Positions 1 through 9,863 are shown, counted from the first letter of the stretch. The stretch: DNA of 45,624 bases from Pelagophyceae sp. CCMP2097 (GCA_026770575.1 MU657187.1:324446-370069), one strand, 5' to 3'. Made by a program: numbers and translations. The notes: generated by a model not told the origin, from the sequence alone.

Positions 1-674
1 CAACCCCGAGGCACCCCAGCCGACTCCCGTCCCGGGATCGATGGTGCGCAGTCAACAAGCCCATGCGCAGAAGCCCGTCGATTTTCCGCATGGTGCGTCG
101 ACTCTAGCGGAATCGGCGTTTTGGGTACTTGTGTTCGAGTTCGTACCTAACCGCGATGCGCTGTCGCGGCCGGTTCCGGGCGCCGCCGGATTGGTTGCGG
201 ACGCCTGCGCGCAGTTCCCGCCGGTTGCCGGCGCGTGGCGGGTCCCGCAAGGGCCCGAACGCATGCTCTTCACGCGCCTTCCGATGCCACGTCGCTGCTG
301 CCCAAGGGGTAGCCACAACGCAAAACAAAGTTAGGGCCGGCCCTGCGGGACCAAGGCGCGTCGATATGGCCATTCAGCGCCTCATTCCGACGAGAACTGA
401 CCGATATCCTTGACCCCTCCATAAGACAACGTCGTAGTCTCCAAAATATGCAGACCAGTTCGATAGGATATGAGTTTGATCTTGTCCGATGGACACGATA
501 GGATATGAATTCGATAGGGTATCACTTTGAGCTGAAGCTCTCCAATGACGTTAACATTTTTTTAGGTCCGTTCTGGTTTTCTCGTGAGATTTTATTGGGG
601 TTTTATTGTTTTCCAATCAAGTCCAAGTTATCGACCAAAAGGGCAATGTATTTTAGCGATGTCCTATCGACCCC

Positions 675-800
675 ATCGACCGGAAAATGTAGGAGACCTA
701 GCTCGAGGGAGGTTTTACGACGGTCACATGGGGGGCCGCCCCCCCATGTCATCGTCGAAAAACCTTCCTCTAGCTAGGCCTCCTACACTTTCCGGTCGAT
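675..800. repeat. Long hairpin (about 62-bp inverted repeat)
   Basis: The left arm starts ATCGACCGGAAAATGTAGGA and the right arm is its near-perfect reverse complement, ending TTCCGGTCGAT at 800. The arms meet at a G/C run around 727-750, so there is almost no loop. CCTATCGAC and GTCGATAGG flank the arms, giving slightly longer terminal inverted repeats. A foldback or MITE-like element is the simplest reading. No transposase is present. Confidence 0.7.
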
Positions 801-847
801 AGGTTGGCAGGATGTTCGCCCAAAAAATCGCCAAAAGCGGCTGATCT

Positions 848-1373
848 AATTTGGACTGTACTGGAGTGCCCGGCCACTTTGCCGTTTGGCCAAAATCCGG
901 GGCCAATCAGCCAAGTGCAATTGGAAATCCGGCAAACATTTAAAAGTCCGCAAATGCCGGTGCCGGACCGCGCACTCCAGCAACCGCCGCCGCGAAATTT
1001 TCAGGCGCGTCGCGAAGTTTTCAGGGCCTTCAAGTTGGAAAAAGCGTTTTCGAACAGATGGGAGGTTGGGAGAGGCCCTTCACCAGCACCAGCCGCCGGC
1101 CCGCGCCAGCCGGTCCGCCCGAGACGATACATCGTGCTCCGCCACGAGCAACTCGGGAGGCGACAACGTTGAGCTTGTTCACAGATCTCTTGAGCGCTTC
1201 TAAGGCAAGGTCGAAATTTAAAACGATCAACGCATTATTTGAAATTTTAATTTGAAATTTTAAGAAAAGTCCATAAATGCCGTTAAGGTTCGCCGGTCCG
1301 GTATGCGGAACCGCAGGTTCGCTTTTTTTTGCCGGGCCCCTTGACCGGAAAGTTGGCCGGGCACTCCAGTATC
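848..1373. repeat. Inverted-repeat pair about 500 bp apart
   Basis: TACTGGAGTGCCCGGCCA at the left end recurs inverted as TGGCCGGGCACTCCAGTA at the right end, and the similarity continues inward to a CTTTCCGG-like word. Inside, AAAAGTCC(N)2AAATGCCG occurs twice (about 941 and 1264). This looks like the remains of a TIR-bounded non-autonomous element just upstream of the first gene. No target-site duplication could be called. Confidence 0.4.
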
Positions 1374-1391
1374 CCGTGCATACATTCCAGT

Positions 1392-1419
1392 ATCCACCAG
1401 CCCCGAAGCCCGGCGACCC
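1392..1419 (+). promoter_or_regulatory. 28-bp upstream motif, copy 1
   Basis: This 28-bp word (start ATCCACCAGCCCC, end CCCGGCGACCC) lies 81 bp before the ATG at 1501. The identical word occurs at 9630-9657, upstream of Spb1. An exact 28-bp match placed upstream of two unrelated genes suggests a shared core promoter or transcription-factor site. A decayed mobile-element end is the alternative. Confidence 0.45.
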
Positions 1420-1500
1420 CTATTCGCGGGTACATCATTTTCCGCTCTATCTCCCCGAGCGTCCGTTTCCGCGGTTTTCGGCGGCGTGCGGCGGCCGGCC

Positions 1501-4500
1501 ATGGCGTCGCGGCGCGTCTGCGTGCGGTACCAGGGCGGCGACGACCTCTTCCTGGGGCAGGAGCTGCGCGTAGAGAATGGCCGGTCGACAGTGCGATTTG
1601 ACGATGGGGAAGAATCCGCTGAAGTCCTCGCTTCCTGGATAACTTACGTCCAACCCGTCCGCGAGCGCAACGCATCCGTGGGCCTGCGCGTCTTCGCCAA
1701 GGACGACGAGGCGAAGTTCGACGTTTATGCGGGGGTGTTGTCGGCTGTCGACGGGTTCTCCGCTGGCATTCGCTTCGACGACGGCGACACGCGCTCCGAC
1801 GTCCCTCTGAGCGCTATTTACACCGCCGTCGAAGAAGAACCCGTTTTGCCGGCCTCGCCGCTGGGTTCGCCACCGACCGGTGCGCTGGCTGCCTCTTCGC
1901 CGACGTCTTCGCCCGGCGCGTCGCCGGCCGCGTCCGCCGCGCCGGAGGACGACGACTACGACGACGACTTCGACATGGCCGCGTCGCCGTCCGCCGTCTT
2001 CGACCTGGTAGATTCGCCTCGAGCAACCGTGGCGGAAAAGGCCTCTGCGAGTTTGGTCGCGGCGGCGTCGAAGGACGCGTTGCACGCCAATGCGCCCGAT
2101 GACGACGACTACGACGACACTTTACACGTCACTTTCCTGGAGACCGCAGTCGCAAACGCCTCGGACCGCGCCGACGGCGAGCGCGCGCAGCAGGCGGCTT
2201 GGAAACAGGCGTCGAAGCAGAAAGCGTTAGCTGGACAGCGCCAAACGAATTTCAGCGCTCTACGAGCGTTCGGCGCGTTTGACGCCCAAACGATTCAGGG
2301 CGACGGCTGGGGCTTTACGGTTGATTCGATTGAAGATTCCGCAGGGCTGGATCCAAAGCATGTGCCTTGTTTGGAACCTCTGCACTTGTACGCGGTGAAC
2401 GAACTCCGATCGGTAAAAGAGTCGCGGCTCGACGCGGAGCCGTTCCTCCGCTTAGCCGCCATGCTCTTCGACGCGAATCTGCTGGACGTGGCGCGGTTCG
2501 ATGGGCTGGCGGGAACGGTTTTCTTTCACGACTCTTCGGGGCCGTTCGATTGGTCTTCCAGAACCCAAGACGACGACCCTTCGCCAACCGTCTTCGACGC
2601 TCTCCTACAACTCCGGATGCGCTGCGTCGCCGCGTGCAGGCTCTGCTGCGGCTCGGCGGCGGACGCGACGTACGACCGGCGTCCTTTGGACTTTTCTGAA
2701 CCGACGCCCCCGAGAGGCTTTGGCGCACGCACGAGCAGCGACGGTGCGTTCGGGTTGCGAAAATCTGTGCCAAACCCAAAGGGTCACGGGTTTGTCAAAC
2801 GACCCGTCTTCCAAGGGTCGGGTTCGGGCCACGGCCAAACCCGCGGGTATACGGGTCGGCAAAAACACCCGGCAAACCCGACCCGCGGGTTTCAGGCAAA
2901 CCCGAACCCGCCGCTGCTCTTATCTCCGGCTCATCGAGACGGCTCCTCGAGACGGCCTCTCGAGACGGCCCTTGGAGACGGCCACTCGAAACGGCGCCTC
3001 GGGACGGCCCCTGGAGACGATGCCTCGAAACTGCCACTCAAAACGGCCCCTCGAGACGGCCATTCGAAACGGCGCCTTAAGACGACCCCCTCTAGACGGT
3101 GCCTCGAGACGACCCCCTCGAGACGGCCCCTTTCGACGGCCATTCGAAACCGCGCCTTGAGACGGCCCCTCGAGAGGCTCGGACGACCCCTCGGATGGTC
3201 GCTTGGGAAGCCCCTTAGACAGTTCCTTTGGACATATACTTTGACGGTTGCTCGACGGGTCCTCTGTGACAATCGCTTTGATTGGCGGGCCCTCGACGGT
3301 TCTTTGGACGTTCACTCGGCTGCCGGCCTCTCGACTGCGGCCCATCTGCGACGTCCCCTGGACGGGCCAGAAGGACGGCCGCTCGAACGGGCCCTTGGAC
3401 GGTCGCTCGGACGGGCCCTCGGAGTCGCCGCGTTTAATTCCTTTCCGCGCGAGTGAAGAGGGTCCCATTGGCGAAAACGGCCGGAAAAAAAGGAACTGTA
3501 AACACCATTCAGGCTCCCGCAGGGAGCCTCTGGTACACTGGGGAAGTGGTCGCCGAAAGTGTTGCAGTTGAAAGTTTCAAGATGGACTTCAATTTCCATA
3601 GTCCATTGGCGGCTCAAGAGGTTCATGCAGGGGCCCGCACTGTCGAAGACCCGGTGGCGGCGGTGTTTTCGGGTCTTCGATTTGTGCCACACCGTATCGG
3701 GTTTGTCCAACGGCCCGTCTTCCAAGGGTCGGGTTTGTGCCAAAACGAGACCCACTCAAAGACGGGCAAGGCCAAAGCGCACAACCCCGGCAAAGGTGTT
3801 TCTTTTCTACAGAAAAAACGCGCCCCAGCTCCTTTTTCGCACGGCGATGACCGGGTGCTTTAGGCTGCACGCTCTCCTGGACTTGGCGGCGGCGTACGGT
3901 TCCAAGGGTCTTTGGGTGCAGTCGCTGCAGCACGCCACTCGCGTCGACGGGATCCTCGCGAGCCGCCCTGAACTCCGGCAACGGTCCTCTCGAGACGACG
4001 ACGAATCCGCCGAAGTGGGATCCGCCGACGAGCAGACGCAGAAGATGGCCGAATCCGTGCTCTTTGTGCTTGGGAAACTTGCATCGTTATCTAATTCGGT
4101 GCGGTGGATCGACTTGATCGCAGTGCTCAACGCCCAAGAGGCCCATCTCCTCGGCGCGGCGCCGTTCGGCGTCCGCGAGGGCGGCGGCGCGGAGGAGATG
4201 ACGTGGGCCGAGTGCGTCTCGTGAGACTGCGGCGCCCTTGAAATTGCGGCGCCCAAGAGGCAACCTACAAGGAGGCAAACCAAAGGCGCCCGGAGAGGTC
4301 AGGGGCGACCATTCCGGAGAGGCCATCGGCGGGCTCTCCGGCTCCGGAGAGGTGGCCTTTGGGCGCCGTCGGGACGGTCCCGACGGAAGCTCTGCCAGGA
4401 TACTCTCAAATACGATGCAAATTTGTTCTGAGTGGGAATTCAAAAGATTTAAATCAGCCCCTATATTCACAATTTAGCTTCCTTCGCAAGTCGCACGCCG

Positions 4501-6160
4501 GCTTCGTCCGCGCCACCGCCCAGCTCGAGCGCAAATGCGGGCCGCACAACCTCGCGCTCTTGCACCTGGCATTCCAGGCCCACGACGATTCGGGGGGGGG
4601 CGTCTGTTTAAAGCAGCGTCGAAGAAACGATTCGTCCCGGACGAGGCGTCCGAAAGAAACTCTTGGTCAGAAAGAAACTCTTGGTCAGAAAGAAACAAGG
4701 CGTGGGCAGAGGGGCTTTGCGGGGCGGAGGCTTTGCGGGGCGGAGGAGGCTTGGGGCAGAGCAGGAGCGGCGCTCTCCGCCGGGACACGGCACCGTCGTC
4801 GCCCGGCGGCCCAGAGCACCAAATCGCGTGCGCTGTTGTACGCAGTGAGACTTTGACACGTTTAGGCTCGCCGCCCGTCCTGCGCTGGTCCTTGTCCAAG
4901 CTTCCCGCGTGCGCGTGTGCTTTTGAGGGTTCGGCGCTGGCGAAGTGGTTGGGCAGGAGGTGTCTGGAATGGCAGAACGAGTCCGTACCAATCACGTGGG
5001 AGGAAACCGTCGCAATCGCGGCAACGGCCCCGCCATCTTCCACAAAGCTCCGCGCGAGAGCGCGCTTGGTCTCTGGCCAGGCGCACGCGCAGTTGCCGAC
5101 TTCGAGGAATGAAGCGAAGAAATATTTACAACAAGCTCTATCGTTGAAGGGCGGCAACGCCCTCAGCGCCCAAGCCCACGCCTCTTTAGCAGACGCCTAC
5201 GTCTCGGAGCACGCTGCCTTTGCAAAGTCGACGGCGAAGAAGTGCCGGAAGGAAGCGGAGAGGTGGTTGGACTCTGACGAGGGTCATCGACTTTGGCGAG
5301 CTGAGGTCTCACGGCTCATGGCAGACGTCCGCGCCCACGTCTCCGTCTCTTTAACAAAGCCGGAAGTCGAGGTCCGGGCGAGGGACGTCTTACTCGACGC
5401 GAGAGCCGAATACGTTGAGAGGAGGGCTTCGAAAGAGGTCGACGGCTTTCTCCCGTTGGAAGCGGCAAGAACGCATTTAGAACAAGCTCTGCAAGCCACC
5501 ATCCTCGCGCACGGCGCGCACAAACAGAACGCTTTCGCGGCAAACGCGATGGCGTCTTTGGGGCAGCTGGATGTGGTCTGCGGGCGCCTTGACGCCGCGC
5601 ACGCCAACGTCTTGCGAGCCTGCCAACTCTTAAATGCCCAAGACGGCCGCGGCACCGCGGCGGCGGTGCAGCTCTCTCGAATCGTGCGGAGGATGCCTAA
5701 CTGTACGGCGGGTGATTTGGAGACTGGCGCTTCGTTTGTGAAGAAGGCTGCCGTTTACCACACCACTGCGGCCAAATCGTGCAATAAAAAACTCAAAGGC
5801 GGCCTGGCCTCGCAGGCCGCTTCTTCAAAAGTGGCTGCGGACGCGGCGGCGCACGCTTGCCAAGCGAGGGAGTTGTGGGAGAGCGTGGCGTTACTATTGC
5901 CAGATACGCAACAAGCTGTCGACGCTCTACAACACGCTCTCGAAGCCGCCAAGCTCGCAGACGGCGACGGAATCGAGGCCATGAAGGCGCTGCGCTCGCT
6001 GGCCAAGCAGCGCGCTGCGATGGGGGATCATCGGGGTGCGGAACGGGACTACGCTGTTTTAGAAGCGTCGGCTCTTCGCGCGGGGGCCGGCGACCTCGCC
6101 AGGAAAGCGCAAAAGGCCCGCCTCAACGAGCGCAGACACGTCCAGGATCAACATTTTTAA
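1501..6160 (+). CDS. Tudor-like/TPR-like repeat protein, five exons
   Basis: Not recognised as a named gene. Proposed exons are 1501-2743, 3523-3662, 3829-4220, 4478-4601 and 4928-6160, which join in frame to about 1043 aa. The ATG at 1501 has a good context (GGCCATGG). Residues 5-120 form two Tudor/Agenet-like segments, each with a conserved RFDDG core, suggesting histone or methyl-ligand binding. An acidic, low-complexity linker follows (DDDYDDDFD and a second DDDDYDD). The C-terminal 600 residues are alpha-helical and Ala-rich, with TPR-like helix pairs (ALEAAKLADG, AMASLGQLDVVCGRLDAAHANV). Introns 1 and 2 each begin exactly with the dispersed element described separately, and intron 1 also carries a 13-bp array. 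An alternative last junction is a GC donor at 4600 with the acceptor at 4866; this also keeps frame and gives about 1063 aa. Function is inferred from architecture only: a chromatin or scaffold adaptor. Confidence 0.7.
2744..2914 (+). mobile_element. Introner-like element, copy 1
   Basis: First of six related copies of about 180 bp. Its first bases, GTGCGTTCGGG, are the donor site of intron 1 of the Tudor/TPR gene. Shared landmarks in order are CGAAAATCTGTGCC, GGGTTTGTC, ACCCGTCTT, GGTCGGGTTCGGGCCA, GGCAAACCCGACCCGCGGGT and AACCCGAACCCG. No coding capacity is seen. Confidence 0.7.
2930..3430 (+). repeat. Degenerate 13-bp array in Tudor/TPR intron 1
   Basis: Units of the type CCTCGAGACGGCC repeat every 13 bp (or 13 plus small indels) to about 3190. 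Looser CTCGGACGGGCCC-like units continue to about 3425. The array follows directly on introner-like copy 1, so element plus array make up most of this 779-bp intron. A 13-bp period means that all three frames are read in turn, which gives spurious Arg/Pro/Ser-rich open frames. Confidence 0.75.
3663..3828 (+). mobile_element. Introner-like element copy 2, making up intron 2
   Basis: The intron opens GTGTTTTCGGGTC, which aligns with the start of copy 1. It keeps the landmarks TTGTGCCA, GGGTTTGTC, GGCCCGTCTTCCAAGG and CCCACTCAAAGACGGGCAAG to about 3800. A pyrimidine tract (TTTCTTTTCTACAG) and the acceptor at 3828 follow. Here the element is essentially the whole 166-bp intron, the expected outcome of intron gain by element insertion. 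Confidence 0.65.
4649..4692 (+). repeat. 19-bp tandem duplication in Tudor/TPR intron 4
   Basis: GAAAGAAACTCTTGGTCA occurs twice in tandem, followed by a partial third copy. It lies within intron 4 of the Tudor/TPR gene and is probably neutral. Confidence 0.6.
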
Positions 6161-6230
6161 TGAGAACTACACCAGGAAGGCATTGGAGAAACGTCTGGGG
6201 ATCACCGGAAGCCCCATCTCCCCGAGCCAT

Positions 6231-6305
6231 CTCCCCGGGATACGATTTCTCGCGGCGCGGCCTTTGATCTCCCCGGGAAACGATGTCTCGCGGCGCGGCC
6301 TGATC
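6231..6305 (+). repeat. About 38-bp tandem duplication
   Basis: CTCCCCGGGA(T/A)ACGAT(T/G)TCTCGCGGCGCGGCCT occurs twice head to tail with two substitutions and a small indel. No coding role is seen. Confidence 0.7.
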
Positions 6306-6687
6306 CTGCGCCGCGGGAGGCTCGGCCCCTGCATCGACACGCGCCTAGTCAGCCTTGCGCCCCTGGGGCACTTTGTGAGCAACTCGGGACCCGCCGCGTC
6401 GTCCGGCCCGGAGGGCCGTCGCCTTTTCGAAGCGTCGGAGGGCGGCCCCTGGGATGGGGAGACTCCGCGACCGCCCGCACCTGGGCTCGACCTGAGCCTC
6501 TACCCACGTCCGGGCTCGTGGGGGCATGCCCGTCCTCCCGAGACTCGAAAAGTTTCGGCTCTTTCAAGCATGGCATCAACCTGGCCTCGACGCTCGTCGG
6601 CGCACGAGCACCGCGCGCGCCTCTGCGGTCGCCGCCCTCGAACGCGCGCCCCACGCCGTTTCCATCGGTTGGAGGGACCCGTCTGGA

Positions 6688-6870
6688 GAGCTTTTACGAT
6701 TTGTACCAAACCCAGAGGGTCGTGGGTTTGTCGAGCGACCAAACCCGTCTTCGAGAGGTCGGGTTCGGGTTCGGGCCACGACCAGACACGCAAGTTTACT
6801 GGTCGGCCAAAACGCACAAACCCGGCAAACCCGACCCGCGGGTTGAAGGGCAAACCCGAACCCATCTCTG
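6688..6870 (+). mobile_element. Introner-like element, copy 3
   Basis: It carries the landmarks CGATTTGTACCAAACCC, GTGGGTTTGTCGAGCG, ACCAAACCCGTCTT, GGTCGGGTTCGGG, GGCAAACCCGACCCGCGGGT and AACCCGAACCC. Its 5' end is diverged (GAGAGCTTTTACG), so no donor is obvious. It is the only copy outside a modelled gene, and a 13-bp array follows it directly, as after copy 1. Confidence 0.65.
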
Positions 6871-6944
6871 ATCCTGTCCCAGACAGGGGCGGCCAGCGAA
6901 GCGCCTCGAGGCCCCGTCTCAAGGGGCCGGCACGAGGGGCCTTC

Positions 6945-7245
6945 TATTGGGTCCGTCCAAAGGCGCCGTTTCGAGGGGCTCTCTCGAGGGGCCGTCTTGA
7001 GGGGCCGTCTCGAGGGGTTCTCTCGAGGGGCCGTCAAAGGCGCCGTTTCGAGGGACCGTTTCGAGGGGCCGTCTTGAGGGGCCGTCACGAAGGGCCGTCT
7101 AAAGGGGCCGTCTCGAGTGGTCCTCTCGAAAGGCCTGCGAGAGGAGCCGTCTCGAGGGGCCGTCTGATAGAGAGGCCGTTTCGAGGGGCCCTTCGAGAGG
7201 CCGGCGAGAAAGGCCTTCTCAAGGGGCCGTCTAGAATAAAACTCA
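6945..7245 (+). repeat. 13-bp array (GGGGCCGTCTCGA type)
   Basis: About 20 units with a strict 13-bp period: GGCGCCGTTTCGA, GGGGCTCTCTCGA, GGGGCCGTCTTGA and GGGGTTCTCTCGA. The unit is the reverse complement of the TCGAGACGGCCCC type seen in intron 1. This shows that the family exists outside modelled introns and in both orientations. Confidence 0.8.
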
Positions 7246-7596
7246 GTTTAAGAACCGGCTAAGCGAAAAAAAACAGCGGCCCGGCGACGCCGTTGTTTGC
7301 GGTTTTGACGCAGCCAGGGGACGCGTCTGGGTCCACTCCACCCAACCCCAAATCATGGCGCCCGCGGAGGACCTCTGTGAGAAATTTAGCATAGGCAGAG
7401 TCCGGACCGACCATCGGTTCCTAAAAAAACGCCGGTCAGATTAAGAACCAGGCCCCTGGAGCCGGATAATATCCCAATAAGGGATTTAATGGATTTTAAT
7501 TGGGTCTTATAAATGGCTTATTGAGATATTCAACGTCATTTGTCGATTTTTTCGTCGTTTCTTAATCTGACCTGGCTCTTAATCTGAGTTTTTGAG

Positions 7597-7660
7597 GACC
7601 CGAAGGGTCCTTGCCGTTTAATCAACGTCAGTTTACGGCAAGGGCCCTTCGGGTCCTTTG
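7597..7660. repeat. Hairpin, 26-bp arms
   Basis: AGGACCCGAAGGGTCCTTGC is followed, after a loop of about 10 bases, by its near-perfect complement ending GGGTCCTT. A second, outer inverted pair (GTCAGATTAAGAACCAGG near 7436 and CCTGGCTCTTAATCTGAG near 7570) suggests a nested foldback structure over roughly 7430-7660. It could be a MITE or a strong terminator-like RNA fold. Confidence 0.6.
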
Positions 7661-7779
7661 ATTGAAGGATTACCAGGGGCAATTTTGTCTGTCCGTCCTT
7701 CGTCTGTCCTTCTGTCCTTCTGTCTGTCCGTCCCCGGGTAAATCCGTGAGGTTCCACCTTTGGGAAGAAAAGGGCAGCA

Positions 7780-8000
7780 ACTCGGCCGATTCAGCGATTG
7801 GTGGTTGATGCGATTGCTAAAATTGGGAGTGGAGGTCGAGCAGGGGCCTCATTGGAATCATCATAGAAGAAGTTTTTGGTCACAGGTTCGAATCTGGTCG
7901 GCCGCAAAAAAACAAAGGGCCAAAAACAAAAAAAGAAATAGCTCAATAAGAAATAAAAAAATAAAAAATAAAGATAAGGAGGATTTGAAGGTTCAGCGAT
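7780..8000 (+). mobile_element. Possible tRNA-derived SINE
   Basis: A near-consensus Pol III B box (GGTTCGAATCT, about 7889) sits in a T-arm-like context. An A-box-like TTCAGCGATTGGTGG lies about 100 bp upstream, and CGGCCGA near 7784 can pair with TCGGCCG near 7900. An A-rich tail of about 90 bp follows (AAAAAAACAAAGGGCCAAAA, then A-rich with G/T). The anticodon arm does not fold into a canonical tRNA and the spacer is too long, so this is a tRNA-like head with a poly(A)-like tail rather than a functional tRNA. No clear target-site duplication was found. Confidence 0.4.
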
Positions 8001-8094
8001 AAGTTAAATAATTTTAATTATTTACGTGGGCATTGCAATGGGATTTGGCTGTATCCTCCGGGTCCTCCGTATGCCTCCGGCGCGCTCTTGTAAT

Positions 8095-8210
8095 ATTCTA
8101 AAGGCGCAGTTTCGAGGGGCTGCCTCGAGGGGCCAACAAGAGGGGGCTTCTCGAGGCGCCGTCTCGAGGGACCGTCTAAAGGGGCCGTTTCGAGGGATCC
8201 CTCGCGCGCA
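8095..8210 (+). repeat. Small 13-bp array
   Basis: Eight or nine units of the GGGGCCGTYTCGA family (GCGCAGTTTCGAG, GGGCTGCCTCGAG and others). It is an isolated patch of the same array family in intergenic DNA. Confidence 0.65.
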
Positions 8211-8692
8211 AGCCATCGCCGAAAATTCTGGTGGATTTACCACTCACTCTTTACCAAAACCATAGATCTCAATGGCCTGAATCCTTGCAACGGGGATTTC
8301 GCGTCGACGGGCGGTGCTTAGGGGTGTTGGAAACGGGGCGGGTCGACGCGCGGTGGCGTCTACTTGGGCCTGGTCGAAAAAGTTTGGCGCCATCAGCCGT
8401 CGTCGCGGCGCTGTAGGCGCTCCTCCAGCTGGGGCTCGCGTAGGGGACCTCCGTGTCTCTCGGAGCGCTCCCCGCGAGGGCGGTCGCGGCTGTTTCGACG
8501 GCGCGGCCGACATCGCCCGGCGCCTGCACCGTCCCCGGCGCGCAGCCCCGGCGCGCGTCCCCGTAGTCGCGCGGGCGGGCGCGAAATCGCCGTGGCAAGG
8601 AATGGGGCCGATTTAGGAATTCGAAAAGCTTAAAGAGGCTCTCCAGTGCTATATTACAATGTAATAATTAAATTACAATTGTATTGGTTCTG

Positions 8693-9061
8693 TCAAACGC
8701 ATGTTTCTCGGTTTAGTTTTGAGAGTGTGAGCGCAATCGATCTCCGATAGTCCCGTCGCCTCGGAGCAGGTGCCGGGTGCACATGAACTACCTTCTGCAA
8801 AATGCCGTTTGTTCCCCCGGCTCCTGTGGCCGGCGCGCGAAGCATTTCTTGCTCCGCGCGTTTCCCTTGATCGGGCCTTTCTCGGTCCATAGCCAACCGA
8901 TTTCGTCGCTCCTTGGGGCCACCGATCCGCGCCGAGGTCCGTCGCGCGCGCGGGCAACGTTGCTTCCGCGCGCGCCGGCGCGCCCCGTTGCCATCTACCA
9001 AGGCTTCCTTCATCACAAACAAGTACTTTTTCCAGTCCGTTGGATGGCCGTAAAAGGCCAA
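8693..9061 (-). CDS. Doubtful hypothetical frame or exon
   Basis: Open for 122 codons on the minus strand. The first 25 residues (MAFYGHPTDWKKYLFVMKEA onwards) look like real protein, with well-spaced aromatic and hydrophobic residues. The rest is Arg/Ala-rich and looks like noncoding GC-rich sequence read in frame. If real, only the first exon-sized part may be coding. No family was recognised and no partner gene is nearby. It may equally be a chance frame. Confidence 0.2.
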   Translation of the reverse strand: MAFYGHPTDWKKYLFVMKEALVDGNGARRRARKQRCPRARRTSARIGGPKERRNRLAMDRERPDQGKRAEQEMLRAPATGAGGTNGILQKVVHVHPAPAPRRRDYRRSIALTLSKLNRETCV

Positions 9062-9168
9062 GCTAGGGCTCTATTAACACTTTTGAACACGAGCATCGTC
9101 TCAAACCGCGCATGAAATTTCAGATGAAAATTCAGGTTAGAAGGAAGCGCGAATCATCCAAAGAACGT

Positions 9169-9345
9169 AAGGTAGACCAGTTCGATCCCCGCAGACGAAA
9201 AAAGGCCTGTCGACTAGATCTAAATCTTTTGTAATGTGTTTTTGAAGCGTTATTCTCAAGGTAGACCAGTTCGATCCCCGTAGACGACAAAAAGCCTGCC
9301 GACTAAATCTTTTTAAATGTTTTTTTGAAGCGTTTTGCTCAAGCG
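9169..9345 (+). repeat. 89-bp tandem duplication with B-box-like words
   Basis: Two head-to-tail units start AAGGTAGACCAGTTCGATCC and run to GAAGCGTTNTNCTCAAG. Each contains AGTTCGATCCC, one mismatch from a Pol III B box, but no matching A box or acceptor stem. It is probably a decayed tRNA-like or SINE fragment duplicated in place, about 500 bp upstream of Spb1. Confidence 0.6.
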
Positions 9346-9629
9346 CGACTCGGAGGGGTGGTCCGGGGGAGCACCCCCCGGTAGCGAACGCGCGAAAGAG
9401 CTCGATATCCGATACTCACTCTATAGACCAATAGGACGCGGGCACCCATACATCCTGTGTTCCAAAAAAGGATATGAATCCCAATTGGGAATCCTGCAAT
9501 TGTACGGTCCAGAATCCGATTCCCGTCGTCGGTAAAGTTGCCCCGGCGCACCCCCTGAACTCCCCTCCGTGCTCGGCGCCTGGCAGTTGAAGGACGCAGA
9601 GCCGCATCATTCTCCCATTCCAAAAACAA

Positions 9630-9657
9630 ATCCACCAGCCCCGAAGCCCGGCGACCC
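9630..9657 (+). promoter_or_regulatory. 28-bp upstream motif, copy 2
   Basis: Exactly the same 28-bp word as at 1392-1419, on the same strand relative to its gene, 206 bp before the Spb1 ATG. Similarity just outside is limited to ATTCCA about 10-15 bp upstream, so the conserved block is short and sharply bounded. That favours a binding site over a segmental duplication. Confidence 0.45.
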
Positions 9658-9863
9658 TATCCTTCGCTGAAATGCCCGCGGAACCGCACAATTCGGGCGA
9701 CAGGAAGTGTTCCAAGCTCCGCGAGAGACCGCCCGCGCCGCGCACAGAGGAGCCAAGACAAGGCCGACGCCCCGGGAACGCGGCTGCACTCTCGGTGCAC
9801 TCGGGAGCGCTCGGCTTTCGCGCCTCCAGGACCCCTTTTTCTCGTCTTCGGACTCGCGCCACC

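Larger units (their letters stand above)
1..1500. other. Intergenic/upstream region, no gene seen
   Basis: No open frame here has recognisable protein character. The stretch holds AT-richer sequence around 420-660 with an 18-20 bp direct repeat (GATAGGATATGA-type, near 460 and 500), a long hairpin at 675-800, and a diverged inverted-repeat pair at about 848 and 1373. The last 100 bp are the presumed promoter and 5' leader of the Tudor/TPR gene. It could hide exons of a gene extending off the left edge, but I see none. Confidence 0.6.
6161..8692. other. Intergenic region without a convincing gene
   Basis: About 2.5 kb downstream of the Tudor/TPR stop. It contains a 38-bp tandem duplication (6231-6305), introner-like copy 3, a 13-bp array, two hairpin systems, a short TGTCC-rich microsatellite (about 7686-7735), a SINE-like element and a second small 13-bp array. 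Open frames through the arrays are artefacts of the 13-bp period. An unrecognised gene whose intron houses copy 3 cannot be excluded. Confidence 0.55.

Noticed and set aside
2920..3456. Long open frames on both strands through the 13-bp array, rich in R, P, S and G
   Set aside because: A 13-bp unit read in triplets cycles through all frames without stops, so these frames follow from repeat composition. The splice model places the region in an intron.
2670..3864. Direct splice in the Tudor/TPR gene from GTACGACC at 2670 to the acceptor at 3863
   Set aside because: It keeps phase but skips the coding-like stretch SLWYTGEVVAESVAVESFKM (3525 onwards), which joins in phase to both sides in the chosen model. 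It remains a possible isoform.
6183..7262. 359-codon plus-strand frame after the Tudor/TPR gene
   Set aside because: It runs through a tandem duplication, an introner-like copy and a 13-bp array, and no part resembles a protein domain.
7780..7905. A functional tRNA gene
   Set aside because: The T arm and a possible acceptor stem exist, but the anticodon arm does not pair properly and the spacer before the B box is far too long.
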